Source: Clostridiales bacterium (GTDB lineage: Bacteria; Bacillota; Clostridia; Christensenellales; Borkfalkiaceae). From it: a stretch of DNA of 64,000 nt. The notes beneath the pieces are model-generated. The model did no database searches, had not been told where the DNA came from, and saw nothing but the letters and a program-made list of their open reading frames with translations. The DNA is taken from assembly GCA_022508245.1 (NCBI GenBank), contig JAFLVO010000004.1, positions 41,800-105,799 on the forward strand, given 5' to 3'. How positions within the stretch are numbered: position 1 is the stretch's first letter; the number at the start of each line of letters is the position of its first letter. Positions 23,283 to 32,836 of this stretch are shown piece after piece. A program made the translations under genes and the position numbers.

Positions 23283-24282
23283 GTTTGCTCGAAATTATGG
23301 CTTTTATTACCGAATAGTTATTTCTCGGAATGAATTTAAGAGCCTCTTCCTGCTTACCCTCTTTTATGAGCGAGCGTACCTTGTTTGCCGAGATAACTTC
23401 GCCGTTTTCATCAAACCTGGGCACGATTTCGAGCTTATCTTTAAGCACGTCCTGAAGGGTTTGGTTGTATATACGCATATAGTCGGACGTCTCGGTTCCG
23501 ACGTAGCGTTTGCGTATTCCCAACCGAGGCATAAAGTATTTTTCGAATATGAGCGCATCGTACTTTGCGTACTCTGCGGTGGTTTCGTCCGCCGTCTTTA
23601 AAAAATAGCCGGGGAACGTGGCTTTTGAAACTATATACTCCGACGAGGGCAAAATGAGCACGTTGCTAATCGGTTTTAAGGCTAGATACGCCATGGCGAA
23701 CCTTTCCTTGAATGTGAAGTACGAGCAATCCTCCTGCACTACGAATACGAGCACGTATTTGTGCCTTGCCGCGGCGTATTCAACGAGCTTTAAGTGTCCG
23801 TTGGTAAACGGGTCGCCGTTTATTACCGCACAGGCGATATCGCTGTTTCCGCTGACGCTGTCCATGCCGAGATTATACTTCATCTGCACGCGCATCTTGT
23901 CAATAACGGAATTTATATCGCCCTCTCCGCCCTCCATTACGGCAACCTTATCGGTCTCGAGAATGAGTCTAAAGCCGAGGCTTAAAAATAACTCGCAGTA
24001 TTCGGGTTTTGTGAATAACTGAAAGTAATAAATTTCAGCCGCATGTAAGCGCTTAATCATTTCGCTGACGAGGGTCACCGCAAGATTTTCGCTGCGGTAT
24101 TCGGGCTTTACCGCCAGACACTTTAATATATATTTACTTGCGGAAAGCGTGGCAATTATTCCGCTCTCGTCCTCCATATAGATAGTTTGGTCTATGTTGC
24201 TTTCAAAGTGCAAACCGAACTGCTCCAAAAAGACCGCAATCCGCTCTCTTTCGGTAGGTAAAACTACCTCCTTGATATTCAT
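23275..24282 (-). CDS. citC: [Citrate/citramalate lyase] ligase
   Basis: 335 aa. Uses ATP and acetate to acetylate the thiol of the CitD prosthetic group, which activates the lyase. A GNAT-type acyltransferase domain fills residues 1-118 (core KCLAVKPEYRSENLAVTLV). The adenylyltransferase domain follows, with nucleotide-binding motif DPFTNGHLKLVEYA (TNGH at 160-163) and a C-terminal ISANKVRSLI segment equivalent to the ISSTxVR signature. Length and domain order match CitC. It lies between citF and citXG in the lyase cluster. Confidence 0.92.
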   Translation of the reverse strand: MNIKEVVLPTERERIAVFLEQFGLHFESNIDQTIYMEDESGIIATLSASKYILKCLAVKPEYRSENLAVTLVSEMIKRLHAAEIYYFQLFTKPEYCELFLSLGFRLILETDKVAVMEGGEGDINSVIDKMRVQMKYNLGMDSVSGNSDIACAVINGDPFTNGHLKLVEYAAARHKYVLVFVVQEDCSYFTFKERFAMAYLALKPISNVLILPSSEYIVSKATFPGYFLKTADETTAEYAKYDALIFEKYFMPRLGIRKRYVGTETSDYMRIYNQTLQDVLKDKLEIVPRFDENGEVISANKVRSLIKEGKQEEALKFIPRNNYSVIKAIISSKHE

Positions 24283-24313
24283 CTTATCTCTCTTTTTTAA
24301 AAAAATTATGCTT

Positions 24314-25822
24314 TCAATTTGTTTTAAAAACGGTATCTATTACGGTGCCGTCCCTGTAAACCACTACGCCTACGGGCTTATCCGATTGCTCCACCTTTGC
24401 GGGAACGCCCGTAATTTTGTGGGCAGTCTCCAAAAGCTTTTCTATGGGAACTATGGGTAATCTGCTGCCCTCTAATTTTTTAAGCAAATCCTTGCGGACA
24501 GGGTTGATGGCAATTCCCCTCTCCGTGACGAGTACGTCGACGTCCTCGCCGGGGGTGGTAACCGTCGTGACGCGGTCTTTAATTATAGGCAAGCGTGACT
24601 TTACAAGGTTGGTAGTAATTACCGTCACTTTCGCGCCGTACGCAGTGTCGCTGTGACCTCCCGAGCCGCCCATAATCACGCCGTGAGAATCGGTGGTTAC
24701 GTTTACGTTGAAATTTAAATCTATTTCGGTTGCGCCGAGGATAACGAAGTCAAGCCTGTCGACAATATTGTCGTCAAAGGGGTTAGCATAGCGCGAGCCG
24801 CTCATTGCATGGTGATTGGGGTTTTTGGCTATCGACTGCACTGCTTTTAAATCGAAACACTGCACGTCGTAGAGCTCGTCAAACAGCCCCTCCTCGAGCA
24901 TATCGGTGAAGTATCCCGTTATTCCGCCCGAGGCAAAGCTTCCCTTAATGCCCTTTTCAAGCATGCGGGAGCGCACGTAATGCGCAACTGCAAGGCTTGT
25001 TCCGCCTGCACCCGTCTGCATTGAAAGTCCGTCTTCTATAAGGCCCAGCTCCTCCAAAAGCTTTACGGTGTTGCGGGCTATTTTAAGACCTACGGGGTCT
25101 TTGGTTATTCTCGTAGTACCCGAAACTATGCCCTTGGGGTCGCCTATTGCGTCGACCTTGAGCACGTAGTCTACGTATCTGCCGTCAAGCTGGGCGTTTT
25201 CCGCCCTGTCAATAAACGTATCAGTGACGAATACCACTTTGTCCGCATACTCCAAATCGCTGACCGCATACCCGAGGCTGCCGCATGCACCCGTGCCCTC
25301 TGCACCCGTTCCGTTGCCGAATTTATCTACGGCGGGAACGGCGAGAATTGCAACGTCTATGTGCAGTAAACCGCTTTCTATTGCCATCGGTCTGCCGCCG
25401 TGTGTGTGCATTACACACATACCCTTGAGCTTGCCGCGGCTTATTGCCTCGGCAACAGGACCGTTTACGTAGTCGGTATAAATTTCGGTTACGTTGCCGT
25501 TTTCGATAAGCTCAACGAGTATTGCATTCGCGGGGAATATCGAGCTGGGGGCAAGCTTCATATTTTTGAGGTTGCGGCGCTTTATCTCTTCCGCGACCAT
25601 ATTAAGCACGAAGTCGCCGTTTCTCAAATGATGATGAAAAGACAGGGTCATTCCGTCGGTTATGCCGAGCTTATCGAACATTTCGGAGACGCTTGAAAGG
25701 GATTCAAAGCCTTCCGAGACGCTCTTTTTTGATATCTGTATGCGATTTTTATTCTTAAACGCGCCGCTTCCCTCAAACGGGGTAAAGCCTTCGGGAACAA
25801 AGCGGCCGAGCGAATTTTTCAT
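24314..25822 (-). CDS. citF: Citramalate/citrate lyase alpha subunit (acyl-carrier transferase)
   Basis: 502 aa. Transfers the acyl-carrier arm from acetate to the incoming hydroxy acid, the first half-reaction of the lyase complex. Family motifs include MTLSFHHHLRNGD, GAGGTSLAVAHYVRSRM, SHGVIMGGSGGHSDTA and TERGIAINPVRKDL. The sequence alone cannot separate citrate from citramalate as substrate. The surrounding glutamate mutase, methylaspartate ammonia-lyase and mesaconase genes, and the lack of a citrate transporter or oxaloacetate decarboxylase, favour citramalate. It follows citE by ten bases. Confidence 0.92.
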   Translation of the reverse strand: MKNSLGRFVPEGFTPFEGSGAFKNKNRIQISKKSVSEGFESLSSVSEMFDKLGITDGMTLSFHHHLRNGDFVLNMVAEEIKRRNLKNMKLAPSSIFPANAILVELIENGNVTEIYTDYVNGPVAEAISRGKLKGMCVMHTHGGRPMAIESGLLHIDVAILAVPAVDKFGNGTGAEGTGACGSLGYAVSDLEYADKVVFVTDTFIDRAENAQLDGRYVDYVLKVDAIGDPKGIVSGTTRITKDPVGLKIARNTVKLLEELGLIEDGLSMQTGAGGTSLAVAHYVRSRMLEKGIKGSFASGGITGYFTDMLEEGLFDELYDVQCFDLKAVQSIAKNPNHHAMSGSRYANPFDDNIVDRLDFVILGATEIDLNFNVNVTTDSHGVIMGGSGGHSDTAYGAKVTVITTNLVKSRLPIIKDRVTTVTTPGEDVDVLVTERGIAINPVRKDLLKKLEGSRLPIVPIEKLLETAHKITGVPAKVEQSDKPVGVVVYRDGTVIDTVFKTN

Positions 25823-25832
25823 TGTATGCCCC

Positions 25833-26693
25833 TTAAATCAATTTGTATTTGCGCGCTTTTTCAAGTATATTCTGCGCACGCATAATGACGGGTTTATCGA
25901 CCATTTTGCCGTCCAAACCGAACACGCCCAACCCCTTTAAGCTTGCCTGACGCGCCGCCTCTTCTACGCGCAGCGCCCACTCTATAGACTTGCGCTCGGG
26001 GACGAATACCTCGTTTATGACTGGTACCTGATTGGGGTGTATGGCAGCCTTTGCATTAAAGCCGAGGTTGTTTACAAAACGGCAATCATCTTTAAGCCCT
26101 TGGTTGTCGTTCGTGTCGGTAAAGGGTGTATCTATTGCGTCGATTTTATACGCCGCACACGCATACGCAAGCCGCATGCGGGGGTACAGTATTTCGTTGC
26201 CCTGCTTGGTGCGCATAACTCCGAGGTCGCCGGATAAATCCTCTGCGCCGAGCAGCACGCCGTTTACGCGGGGGCACTTAACGATTTCTTCTATCTGAAG
26301 TACGGATATAGTAAGCTCCACAATGGGTATTACAGATATGCGCTTTTGCATACCCTTTGCTTTCTCCGCTTTTGAAAGAAGCTTATCAAGCTCGTTCAGA
26401 TACTCCACGGTTGCCTTGGGCAGCATTATCGTATCTATTTTATCGCTTACTATCGCCTCTAAATCGTGCGCGTAATATTGGGTATCAAGTCCGTTTATGC
26501 GCACTACTATTTCCATAGGCGGAGCTTCGGTAAGCGACTTAAGATAGTTTGAAACGAGAGCGCGTGCGGCGTCCTTTTCGGTTACGCTGACCGCGTCCTC
26601 GAGGTCAAGTATTACGCCGTCGCTCTCGAATACGTCGCAATTTTGCAGCATTGCGGGATTGTTGCCGGGTATAAACAGAAGACTTCTTCTCAT
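25833..26693 (-). CDS. citE: Citramalate/citrate lyase beta subunit
   Basis: 286-aa TIM-barrel lyase of the CitE/HpcH group. Motifs: RSLLFIPGNNPAML at the N-terminus, VILDLEDAVS with a Mg-coordinating acid, MLPKAT, and the second acid in LLGAEDLSGDLG. Cleaves the acyl-carrier-bound hydroxy acid, releasing pyruvate (from citramalate) and leaving acetyl on CitD. The start overlaps the stop of citD by four bases (ATGA), so the two are translated together. The length is that of classic CitE rather than of the larger stand-alone CitE-like proteins. Confidence 0.93.
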   Translation of the reverse strand: MRRSLLFIPGNNPAMLQNCDVFESDGVILDLEDAVSVTEKDAARALVSNYLKSLTEAPPMEIVVRINGLDTQYYAHDLEAIVSDKIDTIMLPKATVEYLNELDKLLSKAEKAKGMQKRISVIPIVELTISVLQIEEIVKCPRVNGVLLGAEDLSGDLGVMRTKQGNEILYPRMRLAYACAAYKIDAIDTPFTDTNDNQGLKDDCRFVNNLGFNAKAAIHPNQVPVINEVFVPERKSIEWALRVEEAARQASLKGLGVFGLDGKMVDKPVIMRAQNILEKARKYKLI

Positions 26694-26947
26694 TCCGACG
26701 CCTCCATTCTCGCTAAAGCGACTGTAAGGCGGGCTTTAATTGTATAGTCGAGCGCGCCCTTATCCTCGCACATTACTTCAATTTTATCGTAACCAAGTTC
26801 GCTCAAGGTGTCGAGAATAACTTTTTCTATCTGTTTGTGAAAGAAATCGTAAACAATGCTCTTTACGGTTATTTTAAGCGTATCGCTTTCCTTGACCGTT
26901 ATAAGAGCGTCGTTGGATTCAAGCGAACCTGCAATTCCTCTTTTCAT
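26690..26947 (-). CDS. citD: Citramalate/citrate lyase acyl carrier subunit
   Basis: 85 aa. The AGSLESND segment matches the AGT-ES motif of CitD, and Ser11 is the predicted attachment site of the phosphoribosyl-dephospho-CoA arm added by CitXG. The rest forms the small alpha/beta carrier fold (DTLSELGYDKIEVMCEDKG then ALDYTIKARL). Normal family length. It is the first gene of the lyase block, 20 bases after methylaspartate ammonia-lyase. Confidence 0.92.
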   Translation of the reverse strand: MKRGIAGSLESNDALITVKESDTLKITVKSIVYDFFHKQIEKVILDTLSELGYDKIEVMCEDKGALDYTIKARLTVALARMEASE

Positions 26948-26966
26948 TATAAATTCCCGTAACTTT

Positions 26967-28223
26967 TTACTTTTTTGCGTTGTATCTCTTGTTTGCAGCC
27001 GAAAGAACGCGGTTCATTTCGTTTTTAACAATCATATAGCCCTCGTCCACTCCCATACCGGGCTTGGCAAGGCACTGAATAGCTCTGCAGGCGATTGCAA
27101 TATTGGTAGTGGTCTTGGAGGAGACGTCCGTTTCGTTGCACGTGCCGCCGCAGTAGCTGCCCACGCCCTTTTCGTTGCAGTAGAGTATGGCTTCGGCAAC
27201 GTTATTAACACCGCCGAGGTCGGGGGTCTTTATCTGAAGAACATGACCTGCACGGTTGTCTGCGAAGTATTTGATATCCTCAAGGGTGTTGCACCACTCG
27301 TCGGCAACTATTTCAAGCTTGGAGCCTACCTCGTCAAGCTTTGCGGTGAGAATTTTTTCAAAATTCATCGTACCTTCTCTGTCGCCCGTGTCGATAGGTC
27401 CCTCTATGCGGATTCTGAACGGAGCCGCCTGCTTTTCACATTCGAGCAGGTACTCGAACATTTTGTCTACGTCGTAGTTGAACGCAATGCCGATAGTTCC
27501 GTAAACGTCAATGTGGAATACGGGGCTGTAATTTTTATCTGTGCGATACTTTAAAACGCGGTCGCGCAGCCAGCCGATATACTGAAGAAGTATTTCGCCG
27601 TGCTCGCCGAGCTTTGTGCCAACGTGGTTGATGAGCGCGTGAGGCATTACGTCCGCCCTCTTTATAATCATTTTGTCGGAGTTGTCGTATCTGTCGTCGC
27701 CCGACTGCGTGAATACGGGAATAGGCAGATATTCGCCGGGTTCCACGTCGTACTCTTCGCGGATGACTTCAGCCATAGTGATGCGCCTCGAATTGGCGGT
27801 AGCGTTCAAAAGAGCCTGGGTTATGCCGTAGCGGATTGCGGTGTGCAGTCTCTTGCCGTTTACCGTCATTCTGTCGTATTTTTCGGCAACGGGGCGGAAC
27901 TTAGAAACGTCCTCGCCTATAAGCTTGGGCACTATTTCCTTCTCGAGAAAGGGAATGAAGTCACTTGCAAGGAACAGAGGGTCACGGCCGCCTGCGCCCG
28001 AATACTGCACGGCTGCGCAGTCGCCGTAGCCTATCGTGCCGTCCTCCAAAATAAGCTGAACGGAGATAGCCTCGCCTGCCTGACGAATGCTTTTAAAGCC
28101 TTCGGTTACGGGCTCTCCGACGTACATAAAACCGTCGTGACCGGCGCCGCCTTTAATGGCCCTTTGGTCGTCAAAATAGAAACCTGTATAAGATTTTGTA
28201 AGTAAAACGTCTACAATTTTCAT
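26967..28223 (-). CDS. mal: Methylaspartate ammonia-lyase
   Basis: 418 aa. Removes ammonia from (2S,3S)-3-methylaspartate to give mesaconate, second step of the pathway. It belongs to the enolase superfamily, and every key residue is in place: H195 (ADVMPHALIN), Mg ligands D239, E274 (RIEGPID) and D308 (VADEW), and the catalytic base K332 in LQIKTPDLGG. Each is shifted by one from the Clostridium tetanomorphum numbering, which shows very close conservation of length. A GAGG ribosome site precedes the ATG. It sits 67 bases after glmE, across a small hairpin. Confidence 0.95.
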   Translation of the reverse strand: MKIVDVLLTKSYTGFYFDDQRAIKGGAGHDGFMYVGEPVTEGFKSIRQAGEAISVQLILEDGTIGYGDCAAVQYSGAGGRDPLFLASDFIPFLEKEIVPKLIGEDVSKFRPVAEKYDRMTVNGKRLHTAIRYGITQALLNATANSRRITMAEVIREEYDVEPGEYLPIPVFTQSGDDRYDNSDKMIIKRADVMPHALINHVGTKLGEHGEILLQYIGWLRDRVLKYRTDKNYSPVFHIDVYGTIGIAFNYDVDKMFEYLLECEKQAAPFRIRIEGPIDTGDREGTMNFEKILTAKLDEVGSKLEIVADEWCNTLEDIKYFADNRAGHVLQIKTPDLGGVNNVAEAILYCNEKGVGSYCGGTCNETDVSSKTTTNIAIACRAIQCLAKPGMGVDEGYMIVKNEMNRVLSAANKRYNAKK

Positions 28224-28262
28224 AATTAAACCTCGATAAAATATTATTTAGCGTAACACGGG

Positions 28263-28282
28263 GCGGTATTAAAAATACCGCC
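28263..28282. promoter_or_regulatory. Intra-operon hairpin between glmE and mal
   Basis: GCGGTATT pairs with AATACCGC around an AAA loop. On the minus strand no T run follows, so it is more likely an mRNA processing or stability element than a terminator. Confidence 0.5.
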
Positions 28283-28290
28283 TGCCGTAA

Positions 28291-29754
28291 TTAGTCTTTA
28301 TAAGTGGGATGTCCGACGAGGTGACCCATACTTACTGCGTACACGTCGTCAACAGTGAACTGGAAGGAAACCTCACGCCCCTCGAATGCGGCGCGCTCGG
28401 CAATTTTCTGTCTGTGGAATTGCTTGATTTCTTCGGAAAATGCGAGATTGCCGAATTCAAGAATTCTTATGCAGCCCGAGTCGTCACGGGCGGGAAGAAT
28501 CAAGCCTGCGTTGAATTTGCTGGGCGCAAAAGGAACGTCTATCATACCCAGCTCGAACGCCTTCACAACGCCTTGGGCTATATCGCCGTCGCCGACCTTG
28601 AGCACGGCGTCCATAAGGCAGTTTACTTCCTTCTTTATCTGATTCATTTCGTCGGTAAGCACCTGACATTCGGGGAATTTCTGGTCGCTCAAAAGACGCG
28701 TAACTATTTTTGACGCCTTGATACCCTGTCCGTTCGCCTCCTTGGTGGGAACGCCGATTGATTCGTGAGGCGACTTGGTAATCATCTTGGTTGCGCCCGA
28801 GAGTGCACCGTAGGTGGAGCTTAACGCTATTAAGCCCATTGCTTCTGCCTCGTCCTGAGGGAAACCGCCCATCCACTGGTGGAATACCGTGGTAACTATT
28901 ACGTCTTTATAGCCGAACCTCTGAAGGTATTCGTCGGTCTGCTCCTGAAGGGAACGTATTGCGGCTACGTCCTGAACGATGTTGCCGCCCATTCCGTATC
29001 CGACCGTTATATTTTTAACGCCCTGTTCTGCGGCGAGCAACGCCTCGATTATGGCGACCGTGTTGGAAATCGAAGGAGGTACGAGCGTACCTGTCAAGGG
29101 TCCGAACGGTTCGCGGTTGATAGTTACGCCGTGTTCCTCGTAATAGCCTACGAGCCTGTCGCAATACTGCCAGTACTTTATGGTATCCTCAATGGAAACG
29201 CTCTTTGCATAGGGCACGTTGTAGGAGATTGCACCGCCCTCGTTCGAAGTCCAGCCTGCTGCGTGGATTATTTCGGCAAGGAGACGGGCGTCGGGCGTAC
29301 CGTGACGCGCCTGCAGAGGTACGTTTACGGATTCAAGAACTTTTTTGCAGCCCGTTACGCCGTGGTTGACCGAGGGGAAGCCGTTTAAAAGCGCCCTGCC
29401 CTCTCTCAAGCTCTCCTGTATGCCTTTTTCCGCTTCCGCATAGCGGTTTTGACGCGTATAGCTGTCGATAGTCGTGGGAAGGAAGTCTGCTCCGCACTGC
29501 TCAAGATACTGCATGAGCTCTATGTGACGGTATATAACGGGTACTCCGGCGCGGGGCTGAACCAGAGTACGGTAGTCGTTTGCCTTTGCCTTTGCAAGTT
29601 TTTTGGCAAAGTTTTTATGGTCGGGTATATTCTTTAAATATTCTATAGCTTCTTCGAAATTAAGCTGATGATCGTTGCCGGTATGCCAGCTTGCAAGTAC
29701 TTCTTTTCTCTCTTCAAGAAATTCTTTTTCCGTCAGTTTTTTGTTTTGAACCAT
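28291..29754 (-). CDS. glmE: Glutamate mutase epsilon subunit
   Basis: 487 aa, the TIM-barrel catalytic subunit that works with GlmS and adenosylcobalamin to rearrange glutamate to 3-methylaspartate. The substrate-binding arginines of the known enzyme are recognisable: R68 (VQPRAG), an Arg in SYTRQNRY near residue 101, and R150 ([11 protein letters not shown]). The length is that of the clostridial enzyme. AAGGTGA precedes the ATG. Order glmS-mutL-glmE is the classic arrangement of this operon. Confidence 0.95.
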   Translation of the reverse strand: MVQNKKLTEKEFLEERKEVLASWHTGNDHQLNFEEAIEYLKNIPDHKNFAKKLAKAKANDYRTLVQPRAGVPVIYRHIELMQYLEQCGADFLPTTIDSYTRQNRYAEAEKGIQESLREGRALLNGFPSVNHGVTGCKKVLESVNVPLQARHGTPDARLLAEIIHAAGWTSNEGGAISYNVPYAKSVSIEDTIKYWQYCDRLVGYYEEHGVTINREPFGPLTGTLVPPSISNTVAIIEALLAAEQGVKNITVGYGMGGNIVQDVAAIRSLQEQTDEYLQRFGYKDVIVTTVFHQWMGGFPQDEAEAMGLIALSSTYGALSGATKMITKSPHESIGVPTKEANGQGIKASKIVTRLLSDQKFPECQVLTDEMNQIKKEVNCLMDAVLKVGDGDIAQGVVKAFELGMIDVPFAPSKFNAGLILPARDDSGCIRILEFGNLAFSEEIKQFHRQKIAERAAFEGREVSFQFTVDDVYAVSMGHLVGHPTYKD

Positions 29755-29800
29755 CTGATGTCACCTTAAAATATTTTTATTTTTATAAATGTATTGCCGT

Positions 29801-31201
29801 TTAATTAATTTGCGGCTGTATTTCGGTTATGTGTTTTTTCATTATTTTCAAAGCAAGCAGGGGGTCTATTTCGCTGAGCAGTCCCATTGCGGCAAGGATA
29901 TAGTCCTTATCCAGCAAATACTGCGGGTGCTGTGGGCGAAGCTCCAAAGGCTTGCCTAAACTGTATTCGACTTTTTTCAAAATCTCCGTCGGGTTTTTAC
30001 TTCTTACCAACACGCCGCCCGTGCCTATTACGTAGCGGATTTGAGATAAATCTTTGCCGAACTGGTAGTAAACCAGCCCCATTGGTGTGTACATTTCTTC
30101 CATTTTCCCAACGTGCCTTTCTGTTGACTTATCCACACAAATCTGACCCATAATGCGGTCGATTTTTTCTTCGTGTTCATTGGACGGAATACAGTCCACA
30201 TGCTCGTGTCTGAAGAGCAATTCTTTTTTGAGGTCTACCCCTTCGTCCTCATTGTAAACTCTTATTTCCTCTTCGGAAAGTGAGGAGAGAACGCCGAGGG
30301 CAGAGTATCTCATTCCAAGGTCGCCTTCCACCGTACGCTTTGCGTAAGGCTCCTGCAAACCCTTTAATATAACGTCGCTGCGCTTTGCGGAGGCGGAGCT
30401 CATAGAGTAAAAATCGGTTGTGGCGCCGCCGATATCCACGAGAATTATTTCGCCCAAGCCGCGCTCGTGCATATATCCTTTGGACAATAGCTCCGAAGCT
30501 CGCAGCACTGCTTCGGGAGTCGGCAGAATTACTTTATCGATTGCCTTCTCGATTTTTTTGATGCCCTTTGCCTCGATGATGTTTTTAAGGAAGATTTCCC
30601 TTATTTTATCTCTCGCCTCGTCTACCTTGAGTTCGTTGAGTCTGGGCATTACGTTGCCGCAGACGTATTCGTTCATGCCGTATTCTTTGGCAATTGCACG
30701 GATTTCGTCTGAACAGTTCTTGTTGCCTGCGTAAATTACAGGAATTTTAATCGAGCTTTCGGCAAGCTTCCTCTGGTTGAACAGTACACATTCGGTATTG
30801 CCGCCGTCCGTTCCCCCTGCCAACAGAATTATATCTATCTTACTGTCGATTATCCGCTGTACGTCCGAATCGGTCAGATGATGTGAAAAAGCAAGCTCTA
30901 CCTTCGCTCCCGCTCCCAGACACACGCGCTTTGCCGCCTCGAGGGTAAGCTCTTCGACAAGTCCTATTGCCGCCATTTTGAGCCCGCCCGCCGCCGAGGA
31001 GCAGCCTATAATTTTATCGAAGCTAATCTTATCGCCGATTTTCTTATACAGCTCTTCGAGGGCGTTTTGGTAGCCGATTGTAATATCGGTTGCCACGGTA
31101 GTAAAGCTGTTTGCCGTAGCTATGATATCTTCGGTTTGAGTATCGACTGCGGTCAGCTTTGTAAAAGTCGAGCCGAAGTCGATCATCAGATAGCGGCTCA
31201 T
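29801..31201 (-). CDS. mutL: Glutamate mutase accessory protein MutL (ASKHA-type)
   Basis: 466 aa, between the sigma and epsilon genes of glutamate mutase. The N-terminal phosphate loop MIDFGSTFTKLTAVD and the internal VDIGGATTDFYSM are actin/HSP70-type ATPase motifs, and GGTDGGNTECVLFN and VIGTGGVLVRS are also present. This GlmL/MutL family is thought to chaperone or reactivate the B12 enzyme when its cofactor is damaged; that role is inferred from the family and its position. The ATG at 31201 is two bases past the glmS stop; a GTG two codons earlier overlaps glmS. Confidence 0.92.
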   Translation of the reverse strand: MSRYLMIDFGSTFTKLTAVDTQTEDIIATANSFTTVATDITIGYQNALEELYKKIGDKISFDKIIGCSSAAGGLKMAAIGLVEELTLEAAKRVCLGAGAKVELAFSHHLTDSDVQRIIDSKIDIILLAGGTDGGNTECVLFNQRKLAESSIKIPVIYAGNKNCSDEIRAIAKEYGMNEYVCGNVMPRLNELKVDEARDKIREIFLKNIIEAKGIKKIEKAIDKVILPTPEAVLRASELLSKGYMHERGLGEIILVDIGGATTDFYSMSSASAKRSDVILKGLQEPYAKRTVEGDLGMRYSALGVLSSLSEEEIRVYNEDEGVDLKKELLFRHEHVDCIPSNEHEEKIDRIMGQICVDKSTERHVGKMEEMYTPMGLVYYQFGKDLSQIRYVIGTGGVLVRSKNPTEILKKVEYSLGKPLELRPQHPQYLLDKDYILAAMGLLSEIDPLLALKIMKKHITEIQPQIN

Positions 31202-31203
31202 CG

Positions 31204-31608
31204 TCACTCTCCGAGAATTTCTTTAATGTCAGGCAAAGTCTTTTCGATGGGGGTTCCGGGAGGATATGCCCTGTTAAAGCCCATTTTGTAGAAGCGCTCT
31301 TTTACTTCGTCAAAATCCTGCTTGCCCACCACTATGTTGCCGCCCACAATCATGGGAATATCACCGATACCCGCCTCAATGCACTTTTCGCGCATTCCGC
31401 GGCAGTCTATTTCTCCGTGGCCGTACAGCGAAGAAACGAGTATAAGGTCGGCGTTGGTTTCAATAGCAGCATTGATGAAATCTTCCTGCGAAGAGAGCAC
31501 GCCTATGTTGACTACGTTGTACCCTTGCTGTTTAAGCACGTATTCGATAATCTTGTTGCCTACCGCATGAACGTCGGCGCCGATTACCCCGATTACAATG
31601 GTTTTCAT
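31204..31608 (-). CDS. glmS: Glutamate mutase sigma subunit (B12-binding)
   Basis: 134-aa cobalamin-binding subunit. The D-x-H-x-x-G motif is D12, H14, G17 in [10 protein letters not shown], where the His replaces the lower ligand of cobalt. The later motifs [10 protein letters not shown] and GGNIVVG line the nucleotide tail pocket. GGAGA lies before the ATG at 31608. It is the first gene of a 12-gene minus-strand run that encodes the whole methylaspartate pathway. Confidence 0.95.
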   Translation of the reverse strand: MKTIVIGVIGADVHAVGNKIIEYVLKQQGYNVVNIGVLSSQEDFINAAIETNADLILVSSLYGHGEIDCRGMREKCIEAGIGDIPMIVGGNIVVGKQDFDEVKERFYKMGFNRAYPPGTPIEKTLPDIKEILGE

Positions 31609-31631
31609 TATGTCTCCTTAGAATTTTATAT

Positions 31632-31716
31632 CTATTTAGGGAATTTTGCACCGAAACGAACATTCCGCCGCAATTCCACCTATAACATTATACCTTATTA
31701 AATTTATAAATTCAAT
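31632..31716 (-). promoter_or_regulatory. Promoter and structured leader of the glutamate fermentation operon
   Basis: On the minus strand TATAAT lies at 31687-31692; the best -35 is ATTGAA (31711-31716, spacer 18). The leader from about 31680 to 31632 begins with GGAATTGC and ends with GCAAAATTCC, so it can fold into a stem. The operon is not under an obvious riboswitch. Confidence 0.55.
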
Positions 31717-31811
31717 CAACGAAAGGGATATTTTTATAAATTTATTCAAAATTTGTTGTCGGCTAACAGTAATGACAGCAATTCTGCCCCTATGCGGGAA
31801 TTGAGTCAATA

Positions 31812-31841
31812 AAAAATACCCGTCGGATAAACCGTCGGGTA
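31812..31841 (-). terminator. Terminator of the ywaF-like gene
   Basis: On the minus strand, ACCCGACGG pairs with CCGACGGGT and is followed by six T. The stretch between it and the glm promoter shows nothing more. Confidence 0.85.
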
Positions 31842-31857
31842 GTCTCAACAAATGATT

Positions 31858-32661
31858 TTACACATCTTTGATGTTAGTTTGCCTTTTTGCGACATGTTTT
31901 CTCTTGATGACCTCAATAATGTAGTTTATAAGATAGAAGCAGGCAATAACACCGTAAATTGCGGCGATTACGGTAACGGGCATCAAATAAACGGGCACAA
32001 ACGGGAAGGACGTACCCGTTAAGAAAAACCAATCGTAGTGGCTGTGAACGCCGTCGCCAAGATAGCTTACGTTGTAGCAAAGATTTCCCACCGTTGCCCA
32101 GACAGCAATACAGCACAGCCCGACGAGGGGCATCCACATATTTTTGTAGTGCAGCTTGACCTGCCCCGTAAAGAGGGATAAAAAGCCCCAAGTGAACAGC
32201 GCCGAGTGATAGATTATAGTTTCGACAACCTTAAAGCTCCAAGGCGCCGCTCCGCCGAACGCCGTTGCGGGATAAGTTAAATACATAAGCGCGCCCGCCA
32301 TAGCCAAGACTACGGAGACTTCTTTGAACCATTCCTTTTTGGAGAATTGAGCGAATACCCCCACTATGCCCATAAACGTACAAATGTGGAAAGGCAATTT
32401 GTCGATATTGAGCTGGTTGTCTCCTCTCACAAAGGGCTGTAAAAAGAAGTTTGTGATATACCAACACAGTATACCTATTGAAAGCTTGTCCAAAATCTTT
32501 TTGTGCGTTTGCGCGCTTTTGCCCCTGACCGCAAAGCATATACCCGTAATTGCGCCTGCAATAATTAAAAGATATAAAAAGTGCCATATATTGAAGGCTT
32601 CGATAGCGATACCGCCGTCCTCGCCCGTCCAGCCTAAAACTCTGATTAAAAACTCGTTCAT
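31858..32661 (-). CDS. YwaF/TIGR02206-type membrane protein
   Basis: 267 aa with about seven membrane segments. The N-terminal FNIWHFLYLLIIAG and the short loops LPFHICTFMGIVGVF and HSALFTWGFLS, with conserved His residues in the membrane, fit the TIGR02206 family, a group of integral membrane proteins that share a fold with AIG1/TMEM164-type hydrolases. The biochemical role in bacteria is not known. Monocistronic, with a strong promoter and terminator of its own. Confidence 0.75.
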   Translation of the reverse strand: MNEFLIRVLGWTGEDGGIAIEAFNIWHFLYLLIIAGAITGICFAVRGKSAQTHKKILDKLSIGILCWYITNFFLQPFVRGDNQLNIDKLPFHICTFMGIVGVFAQFSKKEWFKEVSVVLAMAGALMYLTYPATAFGGAAPWSFKVVETIIYHSALFTWGFLSLFTGQVKLHYKNMWMPLVGLCCIAVWATVGNLCYNVSYLGDGVHSHYDWFFLTGTSFPFVPVYLMPVTVIAAIYGVIACFYLINYIIEVIKRKHVAKRQTNIKDV

Positions 32662-32704
32662 GTTTCTCTCTTTTGTTTTTCTTACTATTAAGTATCTTTA
32701 AATA

Positions 32705-32741
32705 TTGATTACAGTATACTATCTTCTTTATATCTTGTAAA
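32705..32741. promoter_or_regulatory. Divergent promoters (ywaF-like / four-helix protein)
   Basis: Minus strand: TTTACA (32736-32741) and TATACT (32713-32718), spacer 17. Plus strand: TTGATT (32705-32710) and TTATAT (32728-32733), spacer 17, with a leader of about 95 nt. The two promoters overlap almost completely. Confidence 0.55.
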
Positions 32742-32836
32742 GTGTTAATAGCAAAATTTAAGTTTTACGCCTCCGCAGAATAAAACTCCGTTTTAAAAAT
32801 TAAAAAACCGCACACAATAGCTTTAAGGAGGCTTTT

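Noticed and set aside
24314..26947. Citrate fermentation role for CitD, CitE and CitF
   Set aside because: No citrate transporter or oxaloacetate decarboxylase is nearby, while glutamate mutase, methylaspartate ammonia-lyase and mesaconase flank the genes; citramalate is the better substrate.
31632..31680. Cobalamin or other riboswitch in the leader of the glutamate operon
   Set aside because: A stem can form, but none of the conserved B12-box, TPP, SAM or glycine elements could be found there.
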